Assembly (NCBI RefSeq): GCF_002878395.1
Contig: NC_061115.1
Coordinates: forward strand, 55,701,034-55,765,033
Direction of reading: 5' to 3'
DNA: 64,000 nt
Source of the DNA: Capsicum annuum
Taxonomy: Eukaryota; Streptophyta; Magnoliopsida; Solanales; Solanaceae
The position numbers and the translations under genes were made by a program. The notes below the pieces were generated by a model. It made no database searches. It had not been told where the DNA came from and worked only from the letters and a program-made list of their open reading frames with translations. Shown piece after piece: positions 34,168-45,886 of the stretch (position 1 is the stretch's first letter; each line of letters starts with the position of its first letter).

Positions 34168-36365
34168 TGATACGACCCAAACCAGGGCCTTATTATAATG
34201 GGCATCTCAAGTCCAACCAGGATCAAAATCTACCCCCGTTACCCAACCCAACCAAACAACATATACCCTGAGTCAAATGAATTTTGAACATATAACTAGA
34301 TAACATATTTGTACCAATCTAAACTCTGGGATAGGTCTATAACCATAACCAACCCAAGAAAGTCCAACCGCCCAATACAAACCAACAATAATAACCAAAA
34401 CCAAAACACTAACCAAGTTCCGGTCCATAACATAACATAAAAGGATGGAAAAATCATAAATTTAATCAAATGGTATCATCCCTAATATCGATGCCAATAT
34501 GAAGGCTGAAACCACGACCAACACCGCTCATTCTAACCCATAGTAGTCCCACAAAGCCTCTAACCAAAAGAAAAACAATATCTAGTTGCGACATGCCCTC
34601 AACCAAAACCAATATTCACAAAATTACCAAAGTATGAAAATATGTCCATGATATGAAATAGAGCCCTCTGAAATATGGAAGCTCACCACTTTAACCCAAT
34701 AGCTGATCCTGAATTTGATCACTAAGGAGAAAAAGTAGAATGGTCAGTTCCTTCATCGCGTAGGGATACAACCACCCAAAGACGGGTTAGAGGGTGAACG
34801 CTAGCAAGTGATCAGGATAAGGATTAAGTAATTCCAACCTTTAAAACCAAACAAACAACCATATGCACACATATCCATACATATATACATATATATACCA
34901 TGCCGAGAAAGGGAATCGGGTTTAGAATGCATTTAAACCATTAACCTAGGTATGTATAGCTTTATCATCCTAGATCCACCCACGGGCTATATGGGTCCAG
35001 TGTAACCCCCTGAACGGTCCCCGATACATGTAGCCTCATGAACTAAAGATACCATAGGACTAGGGATTCCCAAGTACCCTCCATTCTCCATAATGCATCT
35101 ATAGAAGTGTAACTTAAGGGATTTTGTTGTACCCCATATGGTCATCATGACCAATCCTTATGTCGGCAAACATAAGTTTCCAGTGTCTGTCCATTAGACT
35201 CATATCTTCATGGTTAGATATCATACCCCACCATTATCGCCCAATTAAAAATGTTACCACACAACCAAGACCACCATTCCGTTTATTATTAACCAAGACT
35301 ATTACAAGTGGTATAGTCATACCGACTATAGCTTGGATGTAATGTCCGTAGATAACCTTTTAGAAAACGAGATTCCCATGTACCCATAGATTATATTATT
35401 TAGTTGCTTGGGGGATTACCTTATACCCCCCAAGTATGCTCATTACTTAGTTTGCTTGGGGGATTTCCTTGTACCCTACAAGGATGTTCAATTAACCATA
35501 ATCATGATCACCAAGACCTTACCAATTAATCATTTAAACCATTTAAACAATTTAGGATTTCATAACCAAGTTATACCATGCAATAGTTCCATTAAAAGTC
35601 CCTCAATATAGTGAAAGCATTCTCATAGGCATTTTATCAAACATATTGAAGGCATAGTGTTTCCTAAACCAAAACCAATAACTAATTAACCATTCCCTGC
35701 CAACCAAGTGTTCAAACCATCATCATAATATGAATAGAAACCATCCTTACAAGTCCCAATTTGATCCTACTAATGAAACCCTAGCCTTCTTTGACCCAAG
35801 AGCCTTTGAAAGAATTTTGAGAGAGTTTCTAAGTGTATAAGTAATTGTAAAATCGGTTAAATGAAGCCCAAAAGGTGTTTTAAGTCATGGGGTCATAAGG
35901 AGTCTTAAGGGGAAATGTCCAGATTATCCCCAACTTAAACTGTAAAAAAATCCCATAGGTGGATACGACTCCACCATACCATCCGTAACCTAGGGTACTA
36001 GTGGTACCCTTACTCATACCCTAGGCCTCACCTTAGACACCTACACTAGTCAATATATGACCATGCAATACCAAATCGCACCTTAAGGTATGAGAAGTAC
36101 CCTACAACCCGTACCCTAAATAGAATGCGATCGAGGACATACTGATTAATATATGAGTTAGCTCCATACGAACCGTACCCTAACATACAACCTGTATGTT
36201 GTCTACACGTACCTTGAACAAAAACTTATCCCCGCCACATTGTTTAATATACAACTACGACCCTCCTAAACCGTATCGAATATACAACTTGTACGCCTAG
36301 TCATATGATGTCTAGAGAGTTCAAATCTAAAGAAATTTCTGATGATTGAAACCCAGGGTGTTTCA
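34168..36365 (-). repeat. R5 left (3') LTR
   Basis: 2.2 kb, starting TGATACGACCCAAACC and ending GGTGTTTCA. It matches 40073-40972 and 43441-44359. It carries about 400 bp around 35200-35750 that is replaced or missing in the right copy. It contains five copies of a G-GGATTCC...GTACCC-type motif (35062, 35116, 35371, 35406 and 35454). Confidence 0.9.
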
Positions 36366-36378
36366 ATTCTCCCCCACT
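36366..36378 (-). other. R5 polypurine tract
   Basis: ATTCTCCCCCACT on plus, that is AGTGGGGGAGAAT on the element strand, directly beside the 3' LTR. Confidence 0.88.
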
Positions 36379-36701
36379 AGGATCATTCATCCCCGAATGA
36401 TGAACAAAGTAGTACAAGCAAAATTTACACCCAACATAACAATTCGATCCTTTAACCAAGTTAGAAAACAAAGATGCAACGAAATTATCAACGTCGGGAA
36501 CACATCACCTCCCGTGGTACCTCAAGGTACCATCACCACCGACCTTAAATACCATCACTTTTTCCCACCTACATCACCCTTGATTTCCATCAAGACAGAA
36601 TCCATATTTGTTTCTCTTTGATATTTGGACCAAGTGACGACCGTACCACTTCCTATACCATTACACTACTATCCTTAGAGCCTAGAAGATGAACCCCAAG
36701 A
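36379..36701 (-). other. R5 non-coding stretch where integrase would be expected
   Basis: 320 bp between the purine tract and the last RNase H codons. It shows no integrase, GPY/F or chromodomain motif in any frame. In R4 and R6 the same interval spans roughly 1.8 kb or more of integrase and chromodomain coding sequence. Confidence 0.7.
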
Positions 36702-38540
36702 TTAGCTAAGTGGTGAATATCCTTCACTAACTCCCGTTTCCTTTTCCACAAGAGTTAAACTCCCCATGGATAACCTGCTAAGAGTATGAACAACTATGAT
36801 TGTTTTACCTGGGTGGTAGTGAAGGCTTATATCATAGTCCTTGAGAAGCTCAAGCCATCTTCTCTGGCTGATATTAAACTTTTTCTGAGTAAACACATAC
36901 TACAGACTCTTATGATGTAAGAAGATATCCACATGCACTCCATACAAATAGTGTTTTCAAATCTTTAATGTAAATACCACAGCTAACAACTCTAGAACAT
37001 GAGTAGGATAGTTCCTCTCATGCACCTTCAACTACCTAGAAGCATAGGCTATCGCCTTCCCATGCTGCATCAAAACACATGCAAGTCACACCCAAGATGC
37101 AATGTAATTAACCACAAAACCCTTATTTATTCCAGGCAAAGTCAAAATCAAAGTCGAAGTTAGCTTATCCTTTAGCTTCTCAAAAATACCCTCATAAGCA
37201 TCTAACTAAGAGAACTTTACCTTCTTTTGAATCAAATTAGTCAATGGGGCAGCTATCATCAAAAGACTCTCCACAAGCCTTCTATAGTACCTAGCCAAAC
37301 CCAAGAAGCTCTAAATGTCATTTCGATTCATGGGTCTAGGCCACTTCTTAACCACCTCAACCTTTTGTGGAACAACTATGATTTCCTCACTAGAAATAAT
37401 ATGACCCAAAAAAGTGGCAGCATTTAATAAAATTCACATTTTGAGAATTTAACAGACAACTACTGCTCTTTTAAGGTCTGTAACACCACACAAAGGTAAT
37501 TGGAATGATCTTCCTCACTCTTAGAGTACACCAGAATGTCATTAATGAACACAATGATGAACAGATCAAGGAACTGATGAAATATCCTATTCATCAAATC
37601 CATGAATGCTACAGGGTCATTGATCAACACAAATGACATAACCAAAAACTCAAAGTACCCATACTGAGTACAGAATATCATCTTAGGGATATCCACCTCC
37701 CTAATCTTAAGAAATGATACCCAAATCTAAGATCAATTTTAGAGAAAACCTAGCACCTTACAACTGTTCAAACAAGTCATTTATTCTAGGAAGAGAATAT
37801 TTTTTCTTAAGCATTACCTTATTCAACTATCTATAGTCAATGCACATCCGAAAGGATCTATCCTTCTTACTCACGAATAACACCGGTGCACCCCAAGGGG
37901 ATTCACTAGGATGGATGAAACCCTTATCTAAAATATCCTTAAGTTGCTTCTTGAGTTCCCTCATCAGGAGTCATTCTATAAGGAGGAATAAATATTAGAT
38001 GAATGTCAAAAACCAAATCAATTCCAAACTCAATCTCCCTATCCGAAGTGACACCAGTAAGGTCATTCACCATCAAAAATGAATGCAAAGAAGGACCTTT
38101 CAAGTTAGAATCTTTAACCCAAACTAGATGATAGAGACACCCTTTGGAGATCAATATCTGAGATCTAAGATACGATATAAATTTCCCCGTATGAGCTAAG
38201 AAACCACCCTCCCATTTAATAACCAGTTCATTAGGGAACTTAAAAACAACCCTACGGGTCTGACAATCTAAGGATGCGTAGAACAAATATAACCAATCCA
38301 TACCCAAGATAATATCAAAATCTACCATATCTAATTCAAACAACCCCACCAAAGTCTTCTTACTACCAACAGATACCACACACCCCCTATAGACTTTTTT
38401 AGCATTAACAGAGTCACCTACCAGGGTAGAAATAGAAAAAAGATTCGAAATAACCTCGAGATCAAAACCAAAATACACTGCCATATATAGGGTCACATAA
38501 GAAAGAGTGGACCCCAGATCAAGAAATCAATACACATCAC
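36702..38540 (-). pseudogene. R5 protease, RT and RNase H (broken; RT active site altered)
   Basis: Minus strand from 38540. The protease has active site FLDLGSTLSYV near 38515, followed by FDIILGMDWLYLFYASLDC at about 38310. The protease-RT linker has SKGCLYHLVWVKD, and [11 protein letters not shown] ends one open frame at 37939. RT continues in another frame with a [16 protein letters not shown] block and a stop after RMCIDYR, then [15 protein letters not shown] and VFINDILVYSKSEEDH at 37696-37460. The canonical FIDD reads FIND, so one catalytic aspartate is lost. RNase H ends with ISQRRWLELLKDYDISLHYH at 36896-36800 and SRLSMGSL near 36760. No integrase follows. Confidence 0.88.
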
Positions 38541-39864
38541 GCGAAAAGAGTTGTAACATACCGGCTATGACATCAACCGATGCTTTAAATTCTTTTTGGA
38601 TAGTGAGAGCATATAACCTATTTTGGCTAGCACCGGTACCAGTAGCAGAAACAGACGCAGAAGCAATACCCTTCAGTGCAGGAGAAGATGAAGAGGCAAC
38701 AAAAACCTTATTCACTCCCAAAGAAACATTACCAACCGAATAGTTTCTAAGAATATAGACTAGCTAACCACATTTAAAACACCTATTCCTCCTCTCATCA
38801 CTAAAACCCCTATGCAACCAATCACAGAACCTATAAGGAGGACACAATAAAGCCAACTATACCCCACTTTCCTGAGATTGGGCACCCTGTGCCCTAAAGT
38901 TGTTGCCACCCTGCTGACGCCTATCACCCGATGGCTTTGGTAAAGAGAACTAGCTATGGAGAAAAAATAGAACTCTCCCACTTATTCTTCAGCCATATAC
39001 CTCTATCCCTACCACTTTACTATTGACAACCCTGATCAGAGAATAAGAACTTTTTACCCTGCCTTTCCCCTATCTCAGCCTGCTCTTTTTTTTCTCCTCC
39101 ACCTATTACATATGAATGATCAACCTAGAGATATATTTATATCCTTGGTCAGTAATATAGTCTTGCTTTCAAGGATAAACTCATGAAACAGTCTTGAGGC
39201 AAACTTCCTCATCCTAGCCCTCATACCAGCCATAATTTCTAGAGCATACCTAGAGACCTAGTCAAACTTCAATGAATACTCCTTAACCAAAGTATTCCCC
39301 TATTTTAGATTAACAAATTCCTCTTATCTCACTTCCCTGAGGATAGAAGCAATTTAGAAATGTATTGGAGAAAGTATCCCATAAAGATTACTCCTCAACA
39401 TCACCCCTTATCCTATCCCATTCCTCATACCATTGGTACACCACAACCTTGAGCTGATAAGCTACAAACTATACCCCTTCCATATTAGTGGCATGCATAA
39501 TCTTGAATATCTTTTCCATTTCATCCAGAAAACCCTGAGAATCCTCCTCCACCATAACACCAGTAAATATTGGAGGACTCATATTTATGAACTAGCCAAC
39601 CCTTGTGGCCTTAGAGGATGGAATACCAGATGCATGCCGCTCAGCTTGAGAAGCCAACAACTGAGAAATCACATAAATCGACTAATAAAACTCCACATTT
39701 GTTATGTCACCCTGAGGGGGATTAGAAAAAACCGGTGGGACTCCAAGATTATTAGGTACTGGACCCTTAGACCGAGGATGGATCCCCTTAGTAGATTATC
39801 TCCCATCAACATTATCCCCCGTTGGGATAGAAGAGTTTCCATGAGCTTCAAATTATCGAGGCAT
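38541..39864 (-). pseudogene. R5 gag (broken)
   Basis: The start codon at 39864 (minus) is MPR; a Gly/Pro-rich N-terminus follows (GVPPVFSNPPQGD). The gag core lies near 39600-39380: FINMSPPIFTGV, EEDSQGFLDEMEKIFKIMH, FVAYQLKVVVYQWYEEWD and LNCFYP, a layout typical of plant Ty3/gypsy capsid proteins. A low-complexity Ala/Ser-rich tail follows near 38640-38720. Stops interrupt throughout, and a zinc knuckle is not clearly readable. Confidence 0.8.
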
Positions 39865-40057
39865 GATCTAAAAGGCGAAAAAATAGGAATTAGAATGGAT
39901 TTGAGGACCGACCTTGCAGCTTGAAATAGAATACAAGGAAGAGAAACATTTCTAAATGCCTTGTAGCCTCTTCCTTATGAGTGTGGTGTGCTACACAACC
40001 TTAAAAGATACTTTACTAGCCCGGCTTTATAGACTCCGAATTGACCATGAACCTAAA

Positions 40058-40069
40058 GCTCTGATACCA
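40058..40069 (-). other. R5 primer-binding site
   Basis: TGGTATCAGAGC on the minus strand, three bases from the right LTR. Confidence 0.92.
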
Positions 40070-40072
40070 ACT

Positions 40073-43000
40073 TGATACAACCCGAACCAAGGCCATATCA
40101 ATGGGCATCTCAAGTCCAACTAAGCTTAGAGACCACCCTGTTACCCAACCCAATAAACTAATATATACCCTGAGATAGATGAATTCTGAATGTATAACAA
40201 GATAACATATTTGTACTAATCCAGACTCTAGGATAGATCTATAATCGTGATCAACCCAAGCAAGTCCAAACTCCCATTACCAATCAACAACCATAAGCAA
40301 AACTAAAATAATACCTAGTTTATGTCCATAACTTAATATAAGAGGATGGAACAATCATAAATTCAATCAAACGGTATCATCCCCAGTACCAATGCCAATA
40401 CTAAGGCTGACACCACTACCGAAACTGCTCATTCCAACCTATAGTAGTTTCATAAAGCCTCTAACCAAAAGAAAAACAAAATCTGATTGGGATATTCCCC
40501 CAACCATAGACAAAACCAATATCCATAAAATAATTAAAGTATGAAAAACTGTCCATGATATGAAATGGAGCCTTTTAAAGTATCGTATCTCACTACTTTA
40601 ATCCAATAGTTGATCCCAAATCTGATCACTAAGCAAGAGGAGTAGAATGGCCAGTTTTTACGTCATGTGGGGATACAGCCGCCCAAAGACGGATTAGCAA
40701 GTGAACTCTAGCAAGTAATCAGGATGAAAACCTTTAAAACTAAACAAACAACCATATGCACACATATCCATACATATATACATATATAAACTATATCAGG
40801 AAAGAGAACTGATTTTAGCATGTATTTAAACCATTAACCTGGGTATGTGTAACTTTACCATCCTAGAATTACCCACGGGCTATTTGTGTCTAGTATAACC
40901 CCCTGAATAGGCCCCGATGCATATAATTAAATGAACCAGAGATACTATAGAATTATGGGATTCCAAAGTACCTGTAATACCCCATATTTTCCTAGCCTAG
41001 ATTAATCCTTAGTACATAGGTTATCCTAAATAAAAATTTTGAAATACTTAGTAATTTTCATATTTGAACTTTCTATTGAATAGGAAATTTAATTATCTTT
41101 CAAACAATATAAAATTTGCCTAAATCTGACAACCGGGTAAGAAGTTATGGCGATTTTATGTTGCAGTCGTTAAACATCATCATTTAGGCCAGTAGCGCAT
41201 CGCGGAGTGTGTTAAAATAGAAATTGTCAATTTCCAGTGTTTCTCCATGATATTGGTGCATTACGCCATATACCTAGTTCACAATTGTCAATTTCCAGTG
41301 TACCAACGTGATTCCATCGCATCGTGGTGCACTTTTAGTTCACAAACAAAGTGGCAACGCGATACCACTGCATCGTGCCACCATTCAATTTTCCAATCGT
41401 CATTTTCTAGTATCCCAGCGCGATAGCAGTGCATCAAACCAAGGGTCCAAATCAAGAAAATTTCTAAAAAAATTAAATTTGCACCTAAGGTTAAAACAGT
41501 CTTTTCCCATGATTTTATTCTGCCCAGATGTGAGATTTAATCCCTAAAAATGTGTAAAATCCTTCATTATTCACTTTTTCCCAAAATCAAAGATAATTCT
41601 CTCTCAAGAAAACAAACCTTAGCTCTCAAGAATCAAGGTCAATCCCAAGAATTTCTCCAAGAACTCATCAAATTAAGGTGTGTTAGATATTCATTCATTG
41701 ATCCTTACCTTCCATGGAGACCAAGAACCCTCTTTAAAGATACAAGATTTATGATTTATGATTTCCATGATTGAATTAGATTGAATTCATGTTCATGATG
41801 TTGTTTGAGCTTTAATCCATGATTTATATTATAAGTTCCAAGAGTTGATTCTAGTATGTGTTGAATTACATGATATTCATGATAAGCCCTTCAATTTGCA
41901 AGTTGATTGTTGTAACCATGTTAACCCTAAGTGCTTATGATTTAATGAACCAAGTATGTTTCTTATGTGTTTGATAAATTGTCTATGAGAATGAAATAAT
42001 GTCATTATAGCATGCTAACATGTATTCCCCAATCATGTATAAGTTAATGCATTACAAGTGTTTGATGGAATGTCTCTATGAGTGAATTATGACCAAGTGA
42101 ACATTGTTATGTTATTCAAGATTATGCTTTTATTTACTTTTCATGTTATCTAGTCCTGGGGGTATTTAATACCCGACAACTTAGCCTTTTATTTAGAGTC
42201 AATCTTAGTTATAGAATAGTATCAGTCATGTCACGATCAGTAGTACTCTTAGTCCATTACAGAACTCAAAAGAATTTAGTCAGTTACAAAACTTTGGAAA
42301 ACTCAGTAATCTCAGTGAATTCAGTCCAGTTCAGTCCAGTATAGCAGTTCAGTATCTTTCAGTTGGGAGTAGGATTCAGTATCGAGTGAACCCAAGGGTG
42401 GGACCTCACCTGCCAGAAGAGGGTATGATCCTTAGAAGTAATCTTTGAATTCCAGAACTACGTAGACAGCATAGTTTGAGATATCAAACTTGTCGGTTGA
42501 GGATTAATGAGGTGCTCTACCTGCCAGTAGAGGGTACCATCGTTCTCATTTTGGGAACCTGCCAGTAGAGGGTTACACTTTAACTTATCTTTACCCATGG
42601 CACGGTACTGACACCCTTCTAAATGGGGCTACATATTGGACCCCAGCTCAGTTATTTTATCTTATTTGGGGCATATCAGTTAGATGATTACCTCCCACAG
42701 TTTCAGTTTTAGTCTTAGCCTTCAGAATAGTACTCAGTTCAGTTCTATAGAATCAGCACTGTCACATAGAGTCACTTAGTTATCAGTAACTCAGATTATC
42801 AATATATTTAGTTATTAGTTACCAGGTTTAGTTCTAGTATACTCAGTCCCAGTATGCACAGTATGTTCAGTAGTTACAGATCCTCGATGTATGTTAATCC
42901 AGCTCTTGCATATCATTCAGTTAGTTATTGTTCATGCATATGAACCCATGCATTCATCCTTACCTCATTTAGCATACCAGTACATTCCCATGTACTGATC

Positions 43001-44359
43001 GTATACATATTTCTTGGGCTATGATGTTTCATATCATAGGTTTGGATGCTCAGGTTCCTGACTGCGCATAGCTAAATTCAGCTAGCAGTAGCAGATTTAG
43101 CAGTGAGTCCTCATCTATCGAGGATATTCTTTTATTTTAGTACTTCAAATTAGTAGATGGAGTTAGTTGGGAGATTTTCCCATCAACTTCACTATCAGAC
43201 AGATTCAGTTAGAAGCTTTTCAAACTAGATTTTTAGACAGTATTCAGTTTTTCAGATATTATATTTTATCAGTATTTTAGATGTTTTGAACCTTATGGAA
43301 CTTTATCCTATTATTCTATAATTATTTTAGTATTATTGTCAGTGCTCACAGCAGATATCATTCATGGGTTAGCTTGTGGTCCTTCGGGGTCGTAAGCACA
43401 GTGTAGTATCTGGGGTGTATTCTCAGGGCATTACAGTACCCTTCGCTCTCCATGATACATATATACAAGTGTAACTTAGGGGATTCCCATGTACCCCATA
43501 TGGTCATCATGACCATTCCTTATGTCAGTAAACATGAGTTTTCAGTGTCTTTCTAGTAAAAGACCTGGGAAAGCCATTATCATCCATTATAATCAAAAAC
43601 GTCAACATATATTTGAAAACCCAAAACTTTACAACAATTATACCTTAAAAACAATTCATAAAATATGCTTTTATTTGGAACTAATAATAAGGGAGGAGTA
43701 TTCTACCTTAGATTATGAAGAAGATGAAGAGAAACCCCCCTTAAAAGTTCCAAATTGATCCTACTGATGCAACCCTTACCTTCCTTGACCAAAGAGCCTT
43801 TGAGAGAATTTTGAGAGAGTTTCTAAGTGTTTAAGTGATCCTAAAATAGGTTAAGTAAATCCCCAAAAGGTGTTTTAAGTTGTGGGGTCCCAAGGAGTTA
43901 TAAAGGTAAATATCTATATTACCCCCAACTTAAACTGTATAAAATCCCGTAGATGGGTAGAATCCACCATACCATCTGTACATTAGGGTAATAGTGGTAC
44001 CCTTACTCATACCTTAGGCCTCACCTTAGATCCCCACATGGGTCAACATATGACCATGCAATACCAAATTGTACCCTAAGGTACGAGAAGTATCCTACAA
44101 CCCATACCTTAGATAAAATGTGATCAAGGATACACTAATTCACAGACGAGTTAGCTTCATATGACCCATAACCTAACATACAACCTGTATATTGTCCACT
44201 CCTATCTTGGACAAAAATCTATCCCCACCATAATGTTTAAGGTACGACTAGGACCCTTCTAAATTTTATTATTACATACGACTAGTACGCCAAGTCGTAT
44301 GATGTCCAAAGAATTTAAAACTCAGGAAATTTCCAAGGATCAAAACCCAAGGTATTTCA
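40073..44359 (-). repeat. R5 right (5') LTR, interrupted by S2
   Basis: The LTR proper is 40073-40972 plus 43441-44359 (about 1.8 kb), starting TGATACAACCCGAACC and ending GGTATTTCA. Compared with the left copy, about 400 bp are lost around 43560-43740 and replaced by short unrelated sequence. S2 with its duplicated gtacc explains the remaining extra length. Confidence 0.88.
40973..43435 (+). repeat. S2: solo LTR of the R6 family, plus orientation
   Basis: 2,463 bp bounded by TGTAATACCCC and GGGCATTACA, with a perfect 5-bp duplication gtacc (40968-40972 and 43436-43440). The empty site is visible in the other R5 LTR as AAGTACCCTCC near 35074. Its end GGTTAGCTTGTGGTCCTTC is the reverse complement of the start region of the R6 LTRs (near 45943 and 53620), so it belongs to the R6 family in opposite orientation. 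It contains three CCTGCCAG(A/T)AGAGGGT motifs (42409, 42520, 42558) and a CTACGTAG box (42458). No internal region remains, so it arose by LTR-LTR recombination. Confidence 0.92.
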
Positions 44360-45474
44360 GTACTAATAAGTGCTCTACATGAACATGATAGTCTAAATAT
44401 AGTAATAAAAAGCATGACCTGCCTGACTTGTAACTTAAAAATAATGACATGTATAAACAGAAAGGTATCAGGTGTTCATAACCCTCCAGCACTAACTATT
44501 CACTTTAAATACGATAACATAATTTAAAAGACAGAAAGAAAATCATAATTTAAAGACCCAAAACATAAAACATTTCACTAGACTAATGAAATACATGAAT
44601 TTAAACATGGGTATGAGTCAACCATGATGGGATAACATACTCACATGGATTAATGCATGAATTTGATAATTTAATATGGAAACAATTGAATATTACATGG
44701 ATACTTGAAATTCAAATCATAACATAACCTAATTTACATGGAACGCATGTTGATAAGGCTTGAATTCAAATTTACAAGGAAAAACATGGATTAATTCATC
44801 TTGAATATGTATATTTTCATCAAAAGAGAAGAATTTCATAATTTAAACCAAAACATGGATTTTGGGACTCAATGGGTGGAAGAAACCCATTGATGAATAT
44901 CCCACATACCTTAATTGGATGAATTCTTGAAGAAATCTTGAAATTGAAACTTGAATTCCTAAATTCTTGGGGAATAAAGCTTGAAAATCTTGTTCTTGGG
45001 AAAAAGAAAAGGGTTTACGTAAGTGCTAACTGATGAGAATGGGAAAATTATGCCTTTATGGACCTTTATCCTATATATTAGACTTTAGGGGTAAGAGGTA
45101 AAGACCGAAGTACCCCCTGAACATTTAGTTAAAATGTAGGAAAGTTGTCGCCTTCGTGGAGCAAAGGCTAATCTCTACGATAGCTTCCGCATCATGGCCC
45201 TATCATAGAGGATTTCTGCCTCCGTGACCCAAAAATTCCCCAAAACCCTTCCAAATATTTTAAAATTCTTCTGGGACACCCCTTTATCATCCCTAAACAT
45301 GTTTAAACTCAAGAATCAACATCTTAGGTTCGAGAAGGCTAAAAATAAAATTCATGAAATCTTGGGGTCTTGAAAATGACTAAGTCCCTAATACTTATGT
45401 AGCATTTATGCCTTGGACCCCTTAAACATGCAACTAAGAGCGGAAATGAGCCAATGATCTTGCGGGGTATTACA
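44360..45474 (-). repeat. R4 right (5') LTR, second fragment
   Basis: This resumes R4 LTR text after R5 and matches 21657-22741, then adds the terminus TTGCGGGGTATTACA that the left copy has lost. It is followed by gtttt (45475-45479), the R4 target-site duplication. Confidence 0.92.
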
Positions 45475-45479
45475 GTTTT

Positions 45480-45886
45480 CTACACTTATTGACTTATGGG
45501 GTCCAATTTAGTAGTTATAAATGTAAGATTTTTGCATTACTTCTCCATATTGATTTAATCATTTATGTATAGCAGTTTTAGAGTCTATCTTCAGGTTTTC
45601 CCGATTACCTTGACTTAGTTTATTTTAATTTATACCTTATCACATTTATATCATGATTTAGTTGAGTCGGCAAATGATTCCTACTAAGTACCCGTGGTTT
45701 TAGTACTCATGCAACATCTCTATACCTTTCTTGGTGCAGATCTGAGTATTAGTTGCCTCCATTGATGTAACTCTCATGCTGGGTTGATTTTAGAGATTGG
45801 GTGAGCTCTTGGAGTCGGAGTTACCCTTTTTCCTTTTATTAGTCATATCTAATCTTTTATTTTCTGAGATAGATTGTATTTGATAG
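45480..45886 (+). repeat. S1 solo LTR, piece 3 of 4
   Basis: Non-coding, T-rich text between R4 and R6. It follows on from 20588 and ends with gatag (45882-45886), which is repeated after R6. No ORF is supported. Confidence 0.65.

Larger units (their letters stand above)
34168..44359 (-). mobile_element. R5: Ty3/gypsy element lacking integrase, inserted in R4 LTR
   Basis: A minus-strand element with LTRs at 34168-36365 and 40073-44359, the second carrying S2. A primer site lies at 40058-40069 and a purine tract at 36366-36378. The flanks gtaat (34163-34167) and gtact (44360-44364) are a duplication with one change. The interrupted host text is recovered by comparison with 21653-21672 of the left R4 LTR. 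Internally there are gag, protease, RT and RNase H remains. After RNase H the sequence goes straight to non-coding DNA and the 3' LTR, with no integrase or chromodomain. Confidence 0.9.
20589..45474 (-). mobile_element. R4: chromovirus with nested LINE and R5 insertions
   Basis: Minus-strand Ty3/gypsy element. The left LTR is 20589-22741; pol remains are at 22899-26195; gag and the protease start are at 31741-33044; the primer site is at 33249-33261. The right LTR is 33267-34167 plus 44360-45474. L1 (26196-31740) and R5 (34168-44359) are later insertions. The flanks atttt (20584-20588) and gtttt (45475-45479) are a target-site duplication with one change. Without the insertions the element is about 9.1 kb. 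It sits in S1 between pieces 2 and 3. Confidence 0.9.

Noticed and set aside
38507..38743. Plus-strand open frame opposite R5
   Set aside because: It is the antisense shadow of the R5 gag tail and protease start, which carry recognisable motifs on the minus strand.
39433..39924. 163-codon plus-strand open frame
   Set aside because: Antisense to the R5 gag core; the minus strand shows conserved gag residues in the same stretch.
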